A model generated the notes under the pieces. It was given only the letters and a program-made list of their open reading frames with translations, was not told the origin of the DNA and searched no databases. A stretch of DNA of 64,000 nucleotides from Spirosoma endophyticum (GTDB lineage Bacteria; Bacteroidota; Bacteroidia; Cytophagales; Spirosomataceae): contig NZ_FOLQ01000017.1 of assembly GCF_900112365.1 (NCBI RefSeq), positions 62,001 through 126,000 of the forward strand, given 5' to 3'. Position 1 is the first letter of the stretch; each line of letters begins with the position of its first letter. This document shows positions 53,673-63,709 of this stretch, piece by piece. The translations under genes were made by a program, and so were the position numbers.

Positions 53673-55076
53673 ATGAATCTTCGTACTCGTTTTTCGCTGA
53701 CGTTTATTGCCGTTGTATCGCCGATTTTATTACTCTTTCTGGGTAATTTCTATTACTACTTTGCGAATTCGAAACAGGAAGATTTTCTGATCAAGCTGAA
53801 AAACCGGGCCATTACCATGACGCATCTGTTGGTCGAAAAACGGTCAATCAATGAGTCATTGCTTCGGCGAATCGATGAAGATACCTATACGTCCTTCTCC
53901 GACCGGCGTGTCGCCATTTTCGACCAGCATAACCGTTTACTCTACGACAGCGGTGAACTGGATAACCCCGGTAAGGTTGGTCCTTCACTGCCAATAACGC
54001 CCACATTACTAAGTCAGATTGGCCAACAGCAGGAAGTGACCATAACCGATGGAAAACGGTCGGGTGTGGGGTTACTGATTCGGTATCAGGGACGGGGTTT
54101 TAAAGTCGTCAGCTACGGAATTGATGATTATGGCATTCGCAAAACGCGGGAGGCCATTTTTGTGTCGGGAGCCTCGTTTCTGGTTGCTTTTCTGTTGGTC
54201 ATTGTATTGAGCCAGATTTTTGCCCAGCGATCCATCGAGCCCATTGCCAATATGATGCATCAAATCGATCAGATCACCGTGTCAAATTTAGAGGCCCACT
54301 TAACGGTAAGTAACGATCATGACGAATTAGGCAGATTGGCCGCTACGTTTAACCAGATGCTCGACCGGATTTCGGCCTTTGAACTTCAGCGGAGTTTTGT
54401 GGCCAATGCCTCCCACGAACTGCGCACTCCGCTTACACTCTTAACCAATCAGATTGAAGTCGCGCTGATTAAAGCCCGATCAGTAGACGAGTATCAGCAA
54501 TTGCTGGCATCCCTACTCGAAGATATCAGGCAGCTCAATACGTTGTCGAACGGTCTGCTCGAACTGGCTCAGTTTGATGTGAAGCAGATTCATGTTGCCT
54601 GGACTCCCGTTGAACTCGATGAGGTGCTGTACGAAGCCGTAGCAACAATCCTGCAGAAAAATCCTACGTATACCATAACCATAGTAACAGACCCGTCGGA
54701 CGAAGCGCTACCAACGATGCAGGTAGAGGGAGAGGAGTCGTTATTAAAAACCGCCTTTATAAATCTGATCGAAAATGGCTGTAAGTTTTCCTCAGATCAC
54801 CATAGCCGACTCCTTGTTAACCTCAGTGATACGTCCGTGCAGGTAACTATTGCCGATCAGGGCATTGGCATTGCCGATTCGGAACTGGATTACATTTTTC
54901 AACCCTTTTATCGGGCCACCAATGCGCACACCATCAAAGGCAACGGAATTGGGCTTTCACTGACGGAAAAAATCATTAAAATGCACGGTGGTTCCATTAC
55001 GGTACGTTCCGAACTTGATCGGGGAACAACCTTCACCATCTCGTTACCTCGTCGCCATTCAACGCCAGTCCTATGA
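53673..55076 (+). CDS. Sensor histidine kinase (HisKA) partner of the OmpR regulator
   Basis: 467 residues. Two membrane helices (about 7-30 and 163-186) flank a periplasmic sensor of some 130 residues. A HAMP domain (about 187-240; RSIEPIANMMHQIDQI) leads to the dimerisation domain with His248 (ANASHELRTPLTLL) and the ATPase domain (FINLIENGCKFS, IADQGIGIADSE, GNGIGLSLTEKII). The signal is unknown; it would activate the regulator encoded just upstream and so the efflux pump. Confidence 0.95.
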   Translation: MNLRTRFSLTFIAVVSPILLLFLGNFYYYFANSKQEDFLIKLKNRAITMTHLLVEKRSINESLLRRIDEDTYTSFSDRRVAIFDQHNRLLYDSGELDNPGKVGPSLPITPTLLSQIGQQQEVTITDGKRSGVGLLIRYQGRGFKVVSYGIDDYGIRKTREAIFVSGASFLVAFLLVIVLSQIFAQRSIEPIANMMHQIDQITVSNLEAHLTVSNDHDELGRLAATFNQMLDRISAFELQRSFVANASHELRTPLTLLTNQIEVALIKARSVDEYQQLLASLLEDIRQLNTLSNGLLELAQFDVKQIHVAWTPVELDEVLYEAVATILQKNPTYTITIVTDPSDEALPTMQVEGEESLLKTAFINLIENGCKFSSDHHSRLLVNLSDTSVQVTIADQGIGIADSELDYIFQPFYRATNAHTIKGNGIGLSLTEKIIKMHGGSITVRSELDRGTTFTISLPRRHSTPVL

Positions 55077-55361
55077 GTCGCCCCTCGGTTATTGACTAGA
55101 CTCGGCCAATTAAATACTCAGATATTGGTTAAATTCGTCTAAAGCTTCATTAACAGGTCAGGCCTACAGCCTCGGATGCTGCCCAGCCACCACAGCCTGG
55201 CCACGAATGACAAGTAAATTCAAACGCAAGTACTCTTCCGTGAAGTAGGGCTGTTCTCCTGTAAAAAAGACAACGTTGAACCGACTCAATCGACTTTTGA
55301 GGGAATGATTTTTTAACCTGACCAGCAGCCCGCGTCCGCTATTGCCGAATTTACTATCTGA

Positions 55362-57449
55362 ATGATAATGAAAGATTACTTCCTGATTGTGTTTGTGATT
55401 GCCTGCTCGGTTGTCAATGGGCAGACGCCCGTGAATCTGTCCGGTTTTCAGAAAAGTAGTGGCGTTACCGTAACAAGCCAGGGTAATAATCTGGTCGTTA
55501 ATTGGCCGGCCGGTGGCAAGGAAACGGCTAAACTGGTCATTAATCTGGATAAGGGTAAACCGCTTTTCAACAGCATCCAGTTGTCGCAACAAGGAAAGTT
55601 TAACGAGATCGCTACGTCTCTGGACCCGGCCTTCGTGCTGACCGTCGGCAAACGGGACTTAGTCTCACAAAATGGCTGGAACATCTTTTTCGACAAGACG
55701 AATAAGCTCCCCCATAAAGTGTATGCGGTTGAGCTGAACAAACGGACAGCCAGTGTCAAAACCGTTGGCTCCCGAACCGTCGTGAACGTATCGGAGGTAA
55801 AAACGCCAACCTTTGCGGGCGATCTTGAGATTACTGTTTACAATGGAAGTCCACTATTTAACGTAGCGGCCGTGATGGCGACGGATATTGATTCGACCGC
55901 CATTCTCTACGATGCCGGTCTGGTAACTACGCAACCCGTCTGGAAGTCGATTGCCTGGTCGGATACCGACAACCAGATGCAAAGCGTGCCGGCCGATCTG
56001 AAGCAACCCAATAAGGCGCAGGCGGTGAAATACCGAACTATAATTGGAGCGAACACCCGTGGCAGTCTGGCCGTATTTCCGGCCCCTCACCAGTATTTTT
56101 ATCCACTGGACGAAGCCTTTAATCTGGATTTTACCTGGTATGGAGCCAATTATCGGAGTCTTGTCCCGGCTTTCGGTATTGGCATTCGGCAGGATCTGAT
56201 GGGCGACAAACGCTGGGTACCCTGGGTCAATGCGCCACCGAAAACGCGCCAACGACTTAATTTTTTCTGTCTGCTAAGCACTGATACACCCGGCAAAGCG
56301 CTTGATGAAGTGAAGCGATTCACGCATAATGACAAGTACCCGGAAGTGCCCGGCTATAAAACCATGTCGAGCCATTTTCATAATGAATTCACCACGAAAG
56401 TAGTGCTGGCTGGCAAACCCGTTCCCGAAGTACCCAACTTCGTAAAGGTCTTTAAAAATTCGGGCGTCAACATTGTTCATCTGGCGGAGTTTCATGGCCC
56501 CGGCCATCCAACAGGGCCCGATAGCCTGCGTTTGCTGGAGCTGAAAACGTTGTTTGATCAATGTAAGCGCCTGTCCGATAAAAATTTCCTGTTGCTTCCC
56601 GGCGAAGAGCCGAACAATTTTTTCGGTGGGCACTGGCTGGAGTTTTTTCCAAAACCCGTGTACTGGATTATGTCGCGCAAACCCGAAATGCCGTTTGTGA
56701 TGAATGATCCGCAGTATGGAAATGTGTATCGTATCGCCGATAAAAATGATATGCTACGTCTTTTGGAAGCTGAAAACGGACTGGCCTGGACGGCACACGC
56801 ACGTACCAAAGGGTCAACAGGGTATCCGGATAAGTACAAGGATGAAGACTTCTACAAATCGGATCATTTCTTTGGTGCCGCCTGGAAAAACATTCCCGCC
56901 GATATGTCAGAACCCCGTCTGAGTCGGCGTGTACTGGACCTGATGGACGATATGGCCAACTGGGGATTTAAAAAGCACGTGATCGCAGAGTCGGACATTT
57001 TTACGATGGAGCCCGAAAACGAAACCTACGCCCACCTGAATGTCAACTATCTTCAACTGGACAAACTACCCGACTATGATCAGGGCTGGCAACCCATTTT
57101 AGACGTAATGCAGCAGGGAAAATTCTTTGTGACCACGGGCGAAATTATGCTACCCGCGTTCACCGTTAACGGAAAAGGCGCAGGCGAAACCCTTAGGTTG
57201 CCGACCGATGGTAAAGCGACGATCACGCTGGACGTTACCTGGACTTTCCCCCTCACGTTTGCCGAACTGATTTCCGGCAATGGCAAGCAGGTATTCCGGG
57301 AGAAAATCGACCTGACCAACACGACGCCGTTCGGTAAAAAGCAGTACCAGTTTACCACCAATCTAAAAAACAGGACCTGGGTACGCGTCGAAGTGTGGGA
57401 TGCCGCCATTAATGGTGCATTTACACAACAGGTGTGGCTAACTCCTTAG
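55362..57449 (+). CDS. Exported PHP-like (CehA/McbA-type) metallohydrolase-like protein
   Basis: 695 residues; the start may be the second Met at 55368. Signal peptide about 1-22 (ends VVNGQ). The first half (about 25-320) is beta-rich and carries no motif I know. The second half looks like a PHP-type metal site: HFHNE (about 340), AEFHG, LLPGEEPN and WTAHARTKG give the spaced His/Glu residues expected for a binuclear or trinuclear site. A C-terminal beta sandwich ends the protein (about 610-695). Related exported proteins are phosphoesterase-like or of unknown role. It is isolated: 285 bases after the kinase and convergent with the hybrid regulator. Confidence 0.65.
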   Translation: MIMKDYFLIVFVIACSVVNGQTPVNLSGFQKSSGVTVTSQGNNLVVNWPAGGKETAKLVINLDKGKPLFNSIQLSQQGKFNEIATSLDPAFVLTVGKRDLVSQNGWNIFFDKTNKLPHKVYAVELNKRTASVKTVGSRTVVNVSEVKTPTFAGDLEITVYNGSPLFNVAAVMATDIDSTAILYDAGLVTTQPVWKSIAWSDTDNQMQSVPADLKQPNKAQAVKYRTIIGANTRGSLAVFPAPHQYFYPLDEAFNLDFTWYGANYRSLVPAFGIGIRQDLMGDKRWVPWVNAPPKTRQRLNFFCLLSTDTPGKALDEVKRFTHNDKYPEVPGYKTMSSHFHNEFTTKVVLAGKPVPEVPNFVKVFKNSGVNIVHLAEFHGPGHPTGPDSLRLLELKTLFDQCKRLSDKNFLLLPGEEPNNFFGGHWLEFFPKPVYWIMSRKPEMPFVMNDPQYGNVYRIADKNDMLRLLEAENGLAWTAHARTKGSTGYPDKYKDEDFYKSDHFFGAAWKNIPADMSEPRLSRRVLDLMDDMANWGFKKHVIAESDIFTMEPENETYAHLNVNYLQLDKLPDYDQGWQPILDVMQQGKFFVTTGEIMLPAFTVNGKGAGETLRLPTDGKATITLDVTWTFPLTFAELISGNGKQVFREKIDLTNTTPFGKKQYQFTTNLKNRTWVRVEVWDAAINGAFTQQVWLTP

Positions 57450-57836
57450 GCAACCGGCCGCGCTATGGCCTGGCGCAGGGGGGCTGAAACGATCGGTGTG
57501 TGAAATAAAGCAATCACCCCACAAAGACATCCTGCTTACATATCTTCTCTCAAAAGCTTATATAAATGCCTTGTGTAGATGGCTGTCCGCTCAACAGTCC
57601 TAATAAGGGTAGTAGACTGACTAACAAGAAACTGTTTTCTCATTTGACCTCTATACTTGCAAAAATAAGCTCATCGGTGAGCCTGGCCCAAAAGGTAGAT
57701 TGACATTCATCAATCATTTCGTTTGGGGTAAAGCAGTTAACGGGTCAATCAACGTTCCGATTTTCACCGCTACCGAATTGCCTCTTTTTACGAATCCGAT
57801 GGCCGTTTTCAACGACTTTTATGTCAAGGATATACC
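57450..57836. other. 387-bp gap between convergent genes
   Basis: No gene is supported and no strong terminator is seen. It contains GATTGACATTCATCAATC at 57698-57715, almost the same dyad as the one upstream of the TonB receptor at 23619. Because it does not sit ahead of a gene, it may be a leftover of a lost promoter or a scattered repeat. Confidence 0.4.
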
Positions 57837-60800
57837 CTAATTTGCTTGCTGCTCTTGAGCGATAAACTCGGAGGGCGTGAGTTTGTAAAGCTTACGGAAG
57901 CAGCTGGAAAAATACGAAGGACTCGAAAAGCCGACCAGATAAGCGGTTGCCGTTATGGTTTGTCCATCCCGCAGATACTCAGTAGCCCGCTTCAGCCGGT
58001 AATTTTGAATCAATTCATTTGCCGATAAACTTGATATCGCTTCAAGTTTGCGGTACAAACTAGCCCGGCTCATACCGATCTCACGAGACAACTGGTTAAT
58101 GCCAAATTCCGAATCGTCGAGATGATTATTCAGAATCGTGTAAAATCGAAGTAAAAAGGGATCGGATTGAGCAAGCTCATCTGTTGAGGCTACTCTGTCC
58201 GGATCAGCCAGACTTTGTCGTACCCAGTCGCGTAGGCGTTGCCGATTATCAAGCAGATTCTGAATTCGGAGTTGAAGCTCCGCTAAATGGAACGGCTTCG
58301 TGATATAGTCATCGGCGCCAAGTCCCAATCCTTTTACCCGGCTATCCAACGTATTTTTCGCGGTTAATAAAACCACGGGTATATGGCTGGTATAAGGATC
58401 TGCCTTTAGTTTTTCGCAGAGCGTATACCCATCCATACCAGGCATTAGTACGTCGCTCAGCACTAAATCGGGCATGCGCTCAATCGCTATGTCGAGTCCC
58501 TGGGCACCGTCGCTGGCCCGCACCACCCGATACCAGGCCGGTAAACTTTGGCTAATAAACTCGGCCAGATCGTCATTGTCCTCCACCACCAGGATGAGGG
58601 GTGATTCGGTAGTAGGCTGGGATTTATGAATGGGTTGCCTCGCCTGATTAGTGTCAAGAGCCTTGGGTACCGGTTGCCCATCGAAGGCGGGTTGATAAGG
58701 GAGCCGAACGGTAAAGGTTGTACCCGCACCCGGCTGGCTATTGACCGAAACCGTACCCGCCTGTACGTCGACGAGTTCTTTGACCAGGGCCAGCCCAATG
58801 CCGGTTCCTTCCTGGGAACGGGTTGGGGAATCGTCAGCCTGATAGAAGCGGTCGAAGATAAAGGGTACTTGCTCGAGGGAAATTCCGATACCGGTGTCGG
58901 TCACCATAATCTGAACGAAGCCGTCGTTTGCTTGCTGTACCGTAACAACCACACGATCACCCGCCCGGCTAAACTTTAGGGCATTGGACACCAGATTGTA
59001 GATGATTCGTTCCAGTTTAGCCCGGTCAAATAAAAAATCGCCCGTGAGCTGCGGTTGATAGCCTAACTCAATGTGCCCACGATCGGCTTCCTCCCGGAAT
59101 GACCGTACCGTCTCCTCTATAAATTCGCTCAAATTACCGACCGACTTCTGAACAGTCATGGCCTTCGCTTCTAATTTCGAGAGATCAAGCAGTTGGTTAA
59201 TCAACTCCAGAAGCTGGTAAGCATTACGTTCAACAACGCCTAGCCGACGCTGGTCATCGGTATCCGCGTATTTTTGTTTTAACTGCTGAACAGGCGTTAA
59301 AATCAGCGTTAAGGGGGTTCTAAACTCATGCGTCACGTTCGAGAAAAAACGCGTTTTCATCTCATCAACCACCCGCAACTGCTGCGTCTCCCGTTCCTGA
59401 AAAGCCAGACTTTGTTGCTGGAGCGTAAGTTTCTGCTGTAAGCGTAATCGGTTGATGTATGAACGTAGCACTACGTAGGCTATCCCAAAAACGAGGAGTC
59501 CGTAGACCACATAGGCCCACCAGGTTGCCCAGTAAGGCGGGTGAATACTAACCGACAAAGTCCGGACGTGTGGACTCCATTGCCCGGAGGTGTTGGATGC
59601 ATTCAACTTAAGGACGTAGTGGCCGGGGCTTAAGTTCGTATAAATAGCTTCTGGCTGAGTCGTTTCGACCCATTGGTTGGTCAGCCCTTCCAACTGATAC
59701 CGAAACCGGTTCTTTTCGGGTTTGTTATATTGTGCTATTGCAAATCGAACCGTCAGGAAGTTCTGGTCATAGGGTAACTCCAGCTCTTGCAATACCTGCA
59801 CCGGCAGGAAAGGTACCGCGACTGTATCTGGAGGGCTCAGCGACAAGGGCTGGTTATTAATCTGAATCTGGGTGATTTCAACGGAAGGTGAAAACCGATC
59901 GTCCTGAATCTGGCGGGGCGAAAAAGCCGTGATGCCTTCCACTCCTCCCATATAAATTTGCTCCTTAGCGATCCCGAGACGGGGCAGGTGCAAAAAATGA
60001 AAGCGATTAAACTCGTCCGCCAGCAACCCATCCTCATGGGTGTAGGTGCGCATCTGAAATGTTTTTCGATGCATACGTACCAGCCCCTTGTTGGTTCCCA
60101 TCCAGAGGTATCCCTGTTGATCAGGAATGGCTGAGTAAATCACATTATTGGGCAATCCATCCGCTTCGGTAAAACGGCGGCATTGGCCAGTGCGTTTATC
60201 AAACGCGCACAGGCCTGCCCCAAACGTACCGATCCATAAGCGATTGGGATCGATCGGGTCGGCTGACATACAATATAGACTATTACTATTAATCGACGCC
60301 GGGTTGGACGCCACATGGGTGAACTGTCGATGAACGCCCGTTCGGCGATCAATCCGGAGCAGGCCTCCGCGTGACGTAGCTAACCACAGCGCCTGTTGAT
60401 CGACCACTAATTGTAAGGGAGGGTCCGAACCTGAAATGCGTATGGTATGGTCAAACGGTATCCACTTACTCATTTCTGCCTGGTAATGCCAGGCCAACGA
60501 ATCATATACTACCCATATCTGTCCGGCTGGATCGGTGGCCATTGGATAGGGGGTAGGTCCTTTCGGTGGCGCGGGTGATGGAATGGTCGTTAGGTGACCA
60601 CTTACCAGGTCAAGCCGTTGAAAGGGTTGAGTAGCCGCGTTAAACCAAAGTCTGTGCTGTTGATCGATTGTATACCGGAAATTATAGCTACTGCCATTGG
60701 TTACATAAGATGTGGGCAGGTTTGGCTTCACGCCTAACCAACGTCGAAGCAAATCGACATGGAAGGAAACCTGATACGGGGCCGTCTGAATAGGATTTCC

Positions 60801-61829
60801 CCTCAGATCATACGTTCGGATACCGCCCCCATTCGTCCCGATCCAAAGTACATCCGATCGATCCACCCATAAACTCCGGCCCTGTTCAATTGAGGAGCCC
60901 GAGGATTGAGAGCGAAGCAACCGAGGGCCTTCCTTATGGGTGTATTGGTACAAAAGGCCTTCCCGCTGAAAATAGATGACTCCTTTGTTATCGGTGGTAA
61001 AATGCGTTTGATCCCATACTATACGCTTGGGGGGAAGGGAATAGGCCTGCGTTTGGCCAGTGAGTGGATTAAGCCGTATCAACTGCTGGCTGGAGCTAAT
61101 AAGAAACTGGCCATCCTGGGTTCGGTAAAGCCCGTTTAAGCCGTCGTGAGGCACCGGAAAGGTAGGCGCTATTAAGCGCTGTCGTGCTGCATCAAAATAC
61201 ATAAGTCCTTGATAAGTAGCTACCCAGCAGCGGCCAAGATTGTCTTCGGCAATGCCGATTCCCGGATCTTCCAACGTATCAGGCTGGCCTTGCTGAGGAC
61301 GATAGAGTTGACACCGTCCTGTGCGCGTATCATACATGCCTGTGCCCCAGGCATTAAATATAATCCAGAGCCGATCCTGTCGATCCAGCCAGACATTCCC
61401 TGGCCCCGAGTGCGGGAAGGCTTGCTTAAAGGCGGGTAGTTGGGAGACATTGGTAAACGTTTCGGTACGTGGATCAAAGCGATCCAGATCACCTCGTTCA
61501 CTGATGATCCAGATCATGCCCCGATGATCCAATATCAGCCTGACTAGTCCGGGGAAGGAAAGCGATGGCTTTCCGGTAGATGTTGGTTTAAACGTCCGAA
61601 ATGTCCGGCCGTCATACCGACAAAGCCCATCGCGGGAAGCGATCCACATGAATCCCTGACGATCCTGAACAATCCCGGTTATAAAACCCTGAGACAAACC
61701 CTGCCGATCATTAATTACCCTGGGTGTAGGTAAGAAAGAAGACTGTGCTAACGAAGAATTATCGATAAGACCTATATACCAACTTATTATTAGTAAGAGA
61801 CAGTGCCGTAATAGATTATACAGGCGCAT
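57837..61829 (-). CDS. Hybrid two-component system: sensor, kinase, receiver and AraC regulator in one protein
   Basis: 1330 residues. Signal peptide (about 1-28), two Reg_prop propellers in the periplasm (about 35-690), a Y_Y_Y domain (about 705-765), one membrane helix (about 770-792), HisKA with phospho-acceptor His834 ([15 protein letters not shown]), ATPase ([36 protein letters not shown]), receiver with Asp1126 ([13 protein letters not shown]), and a C-terminal AraC-type helix-turn-helix (about 1235-1325; [33 protein letters not shown]). Such proteins sense a breakdown product of a glycan and switch on the matching locus. No susCD pair lies next to this one in the window. A 21-bp tandem repeat lies 165 bases upstream of its start. 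Confidence 0.95.
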   Translation of the reverse strand: MRLYNLLRHCLLLIISWYIGLIDNSSLAQSSFLPTPRVINDRQGLSQGFITGIVQDRQGFMWIASRDGLCRYDGRTFRTFKPTSTGKPSLSFPGLVRLILDHRGMIWIISERGDLDRFDPRTETFTNVSQLPAFKQAFPHSGPGNVWLDRQDRLWIIFNAWGTGMYDTRTGRCQLYRPQQGQPDTLEDPGIGIAEDNLGRCWVATYQGLMYFDAARQRLIAPTFPVPHDGLNGLYRTQDGQFLISSSQQLIRLNPLTGQTQAYSLPPKRIVWDQTHFTTDNKGVIYFQREGLLYQYTHKEGPRLLRSQSSGSSIEQGRSLWVDRSDVLWIGTNGGGIRTYDLRGNPIQTAPYQVSFHVDLLRRWLGVKPNLPTSYVTNGSSYNFRYTIDQQHRLWFNAATQPFQRLDLVSGHLTTIPSPAPPKGPTPYPMATDPAGQIWVVYDSLAWHYQAEMSKWIPFDHTIRISGSDPPLQLVVDQQALWLATSRGGLLRIDRRTGVHRQFTHVASNPASINSNSLYCMSADPIDPNRLWIGTFGAGLCAFDKRTGQCRRFTEADGLPNNVIYSAIPDQQGYLWMGTNKGLVRMHRKTFQMRTYTHEDGLLADEFNRFHFLHLPRLGIAKEQIYMGGVEGITAFSPRQIQDDRFSPSVEITQIQINNQPLSLSPPDTVAVPFLPVQVLQELELPYDQNFLTVRFAIAQYNKPEKNRFRYQLEGLTNQWVETTQPEAIYTNLSPGHYVLKLNASNTSGQWSPHVRTLSVSIHPPYWATWWAYVVYGLLVFGIAYVVLRSYINRLRLQQKLTLQQQSLAFQERETQQLRVVDEMKTRFFSNVTHEFRTPLTLILTPVQQLKQKYADTDDQRRLGVVERNAYQLLELINQLLDLSKLEAKAMTVQKSVGNLSEFIEETVRSFREEADRGHIELGYQPQLTGDFLFDRAKLERIIYNLVSNALKFSRAGDRVVVTVQQANDGFVQIMVTDTGIGISLEQVPFIFDRFYQADDSPTRSQEGTGIGLALVKELVDVQAGTVSVNSQPGAGTTFTVRLPYQPAFDGQPVPKALDTNQARQPIHKSQPTTESPLILVVEDNDDLAEFISQSLPAWYRVVRASDGAQGLDIAIERMPDLVLSDVLMPGMDGYTLCEKLKADPYTSHIPVVLLTAKNTLDSRVKGLGLGADDYITKPFHLAELQLRIQNLLDNRQRLRDWVRQSLADPDRVASTDELAQSDPFLLRFYTILNNHLDDSEFGINQLSREIGMSRASLYRKLEAISSLSANELIQNYRLKRATEYLRDGQTITATAYLVGFSSPSYFSSCFRKLYKLTPSEFIAQEQQAN

Positions 61830-61993
61830 ACCAGGTCTGATCTTGTTGAGTAAATGAAGAAAAGCATTAACTGGCTAACGCCAATTATTTAGCCTTAAAT
61901 ATACAAGGAAACAGATGAAGCCATATACAAATTAGGAACTGATTGTGTAAAAGGTATACTTGAGAGGGCGGGTTTTCTTAACTAAAAAGACTT

Positions 61994-62035
61994 ATTTGAG
62001 ACGAAATTGACAGGATTTGAGACGAAATTAACAGT
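61994..62035. promoter_or_regulatory. Tandem 21-bp direct repeat between the hybrid regulator and 62097
   Basis: ATTTGAGACGAAATTGACAG at 61994 and ATTTGAGACGAAATTAACAG at 62015: two abutting 21-base units with two mismatches. AraC-type proteins often bind two direct half-sites with a 21-bp period. It could be the operator of the hybrid regulator encoded to the left, acting on itself or on the gene to the right. Confidence 0.5.
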
Positions 62036-62096
62036 CCAGTTAGTGAAGAGTTTAGACCTTTGGAGAATTAAAAACACTACGTACTCAACTCAATCG

Positions 62097-62300
62097 ATGG
62101 CTAAACTATTACGATTCTTTTTATTCACTGCTGCACTTCTCTCTATAGCTAAACAAGGAAGCGCTCAACAGCTTGTCTATAGCCTTTACATTACACCCAC
62201 CGGCGCTGGGGCTAAAAACGGCACGAGTTGTATGGATTGGATGGCTGCCGCACGCATAATTCCACCCCTGGAAACGAGCGAAATTACATCGTCAAGCTAG
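62097..62300 (+). pseudogene. Degenerate surface-protein fragment
   Basis: 67 residues: a good signal peptide (MAKLLRFFLFTAALLSIAK to GSAQ), then YITPTGAGAKNGTS, which resembles the start of large exported proteins that begin YVSPTGSGxxNGSSW and continue as right-handed beta helices. After GTS the match is lost and the frame stops at 62300. A neighbouring frame stays open a little further (GNERNYIVKLGPIYSL), so a frameshift plus a large deletion is likely. It may alternatively be a short genuine exported peptide. Confidence 0.4.
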
Positions 62301-62436
62301 GCCCAATCTACAGCTTACTCTACTAGAATATAACTCCCTAAAATCAAAACGTTCACGTTCAGTTTCGCTGCTTTTCAAAGCAGGCGACAGGTCTTCTTTT
62401 GTCCAAATAAATTCATTCTAGCTCAAATCAAATTCT

Positions 62437-63627
62437 ATGAAATTTCAACATGTATGTATCGCAGCCATCATGAGTATGGCCGTAACAGCGGGCGTTCAGG
62501 CGCAGGTAAAAATTGGGGCCAATCCAACAACGATTACAAGCAACGCCGTGCTGGATGTCCAAGGGTCGAGTGGTCAGCATACCGTGATGTTCCAAGACGG
62601 CCAGGTGGGTATTGGTACGACTACTCCAGCGACTAATTCGACTGGTTTAGGCGTTAAGCTCAACGTAAATACAGCGGCCTCTAACAACCAGGCGATAAAG
62701 CTTTCAATCGGCGATGTCGGGAAGTTTTTTATGGTACCCCAGTTGGGCTTTGTCGGGGCCTATAACCTAATTGTAAATGAAGGTGACGCGGGGATCATTT
62801 TCCCCAACGCGGGTGGTGCCTCAATAGGCCAGGGGGCAGCTACCAGCCGGGGCTTTGTTATTGCGCCCCATTCAGTTAATGAGAATGGAGCTTCAGGTCT
62901 GAAAATAACCGAAAGAGGGTATGTGGGTATTGGAATAAATTCGCCCAAATTCCAGCTTGAGGTAAACGAGGGAATCGGTTTCGGGGGTTTCGGCGGTGTG
63001 TCCCCACTGGTAAATACCAGCAACAAAGGTGCTATCTACTGGAACGCTGTACAACCTGGCATAGGTGAGGTTGAGCTGGTAAACTATTGCGGTACTGGCT
63101 CGGGGGGCTTCCGCTTTTTCAACCTACCCATTGGCGGCACGCCCAGCCTTAGCTATGATATCGCCTATATCGATCTCGCCGGCGCCTATCATGTCCTGTC
63201 TGATGCCCGCGTAAAGACCAATGTGCAGGGCGTCACGTCCGGTCTCAGCAAGGTGATGGCGCTGCACCCGGTTACCTATGATGTGCATACCAGCAAATTA
63301 TTGACAGATGGCAAAGTAACGTTCAACGCGGATGATAAAACAGTTCCATCCGTAGGCTTCATCGCCCAGGAGCTGTATAAAGTACTCCCCGAAGCGGTCC
63401 ACAAGCCCAAGGATGACACCAAGGAGTTTTATCATGTAAACTACGATGGTCTTATCCCCGTGCTGACCAAAGCCATCCAGGAGCAACAGGCTGAAATCGC
63501 TGCACTCAAAGCTCAGGTGGCCGAAGTCGCCGAACTGAAACTGGCCATGAGCGAAATGCGGCAGGAACTGATAAAGGTAGGGGTTCGGAAGGTGAAAGTC
63601 ACCGGCAGCAAGGTAGCTAAACGCTAG
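62437..63627 (+). CDS. Exported tail-fibre-like protein with S74 intramolecular chaperone
   Basis: 396 residues. Signal peptide (about 1-22, ending GVQAQ). The N-terminal part has short repeats typical of tail-fibre-like surface proteins (VGIGTTTP near 60 and VGIGINSP near 165). The C-terminal part (about 245-370) is an S74/endosialidase chaperone domain: the Ser-Asp...Lys site is intact (Ser255, Asp256, Lys260 in LSDARVKTNV), followed by SVGFIAQELYKVLPEAV. A coiled coil closes it (QEQQAEIAALKAQVAEVAEL). The chaperone helps trimerise the stalk and then cuts itself off. No phage genes are near, so this is likely a host surface protein. Confidence 0.9.
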   Translation: MKFQHVCIAAIMSMAVTAGVQAQVKIGANPTTITSNAVLDVQGSSGQHTVMFQDGQVGIGTTTPATNSTGLGVKLNVNTAASNNQAIKLSIGDVGKFFMVPQLGFVGAYNLIVNEGDAGIIFPNAGGASIGQGAATSRGFVIAPHSVNENGASGLKITERGYVGIGINSPKFQLEVNEGIGFGGFGGVSPLVNTSNKGAIYWNAVQPGIGEVELVNYCGTGSGGFRFFNLPIGGTPSLSYDIAYIDLAGAYHVLSDARVKTNVQGVTSGLSKVMALHPVTYDVHTSKLLTDGKVTFNADDKTVPSVGFIAQELYKVLPEAVHKPKDDTKEFYHVNYDGLIPVLTKAIQEQQAEIAALKAQVAEVAELKLAMSEMRQELIKVGVRKVKVTGSKVAKR

Positions 63628-63709
63628 GCAACTGATCAGGCTGATTACGGATGTTCACGCCTGGATATCCCCGCTTAAACATTGATTCTTACTCCTAAAG
63701 AGATATCAA

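Noticed and set aside
55164-55592. Minus-strand ORF of 142 codons in the gap before the PHP-like gene
   Set aside because: Half of it is antisense to the start of the PHP-like gene and no family is visible. The last 40 residues look protein-like, but that alone is weak.
62437-63627. Prophage tail-fibre gene
   Set aside because: The S74 domain is common in phage, but no capsid, tail, integrase or lysis gene is near and the protein has a Sec signal peptide.
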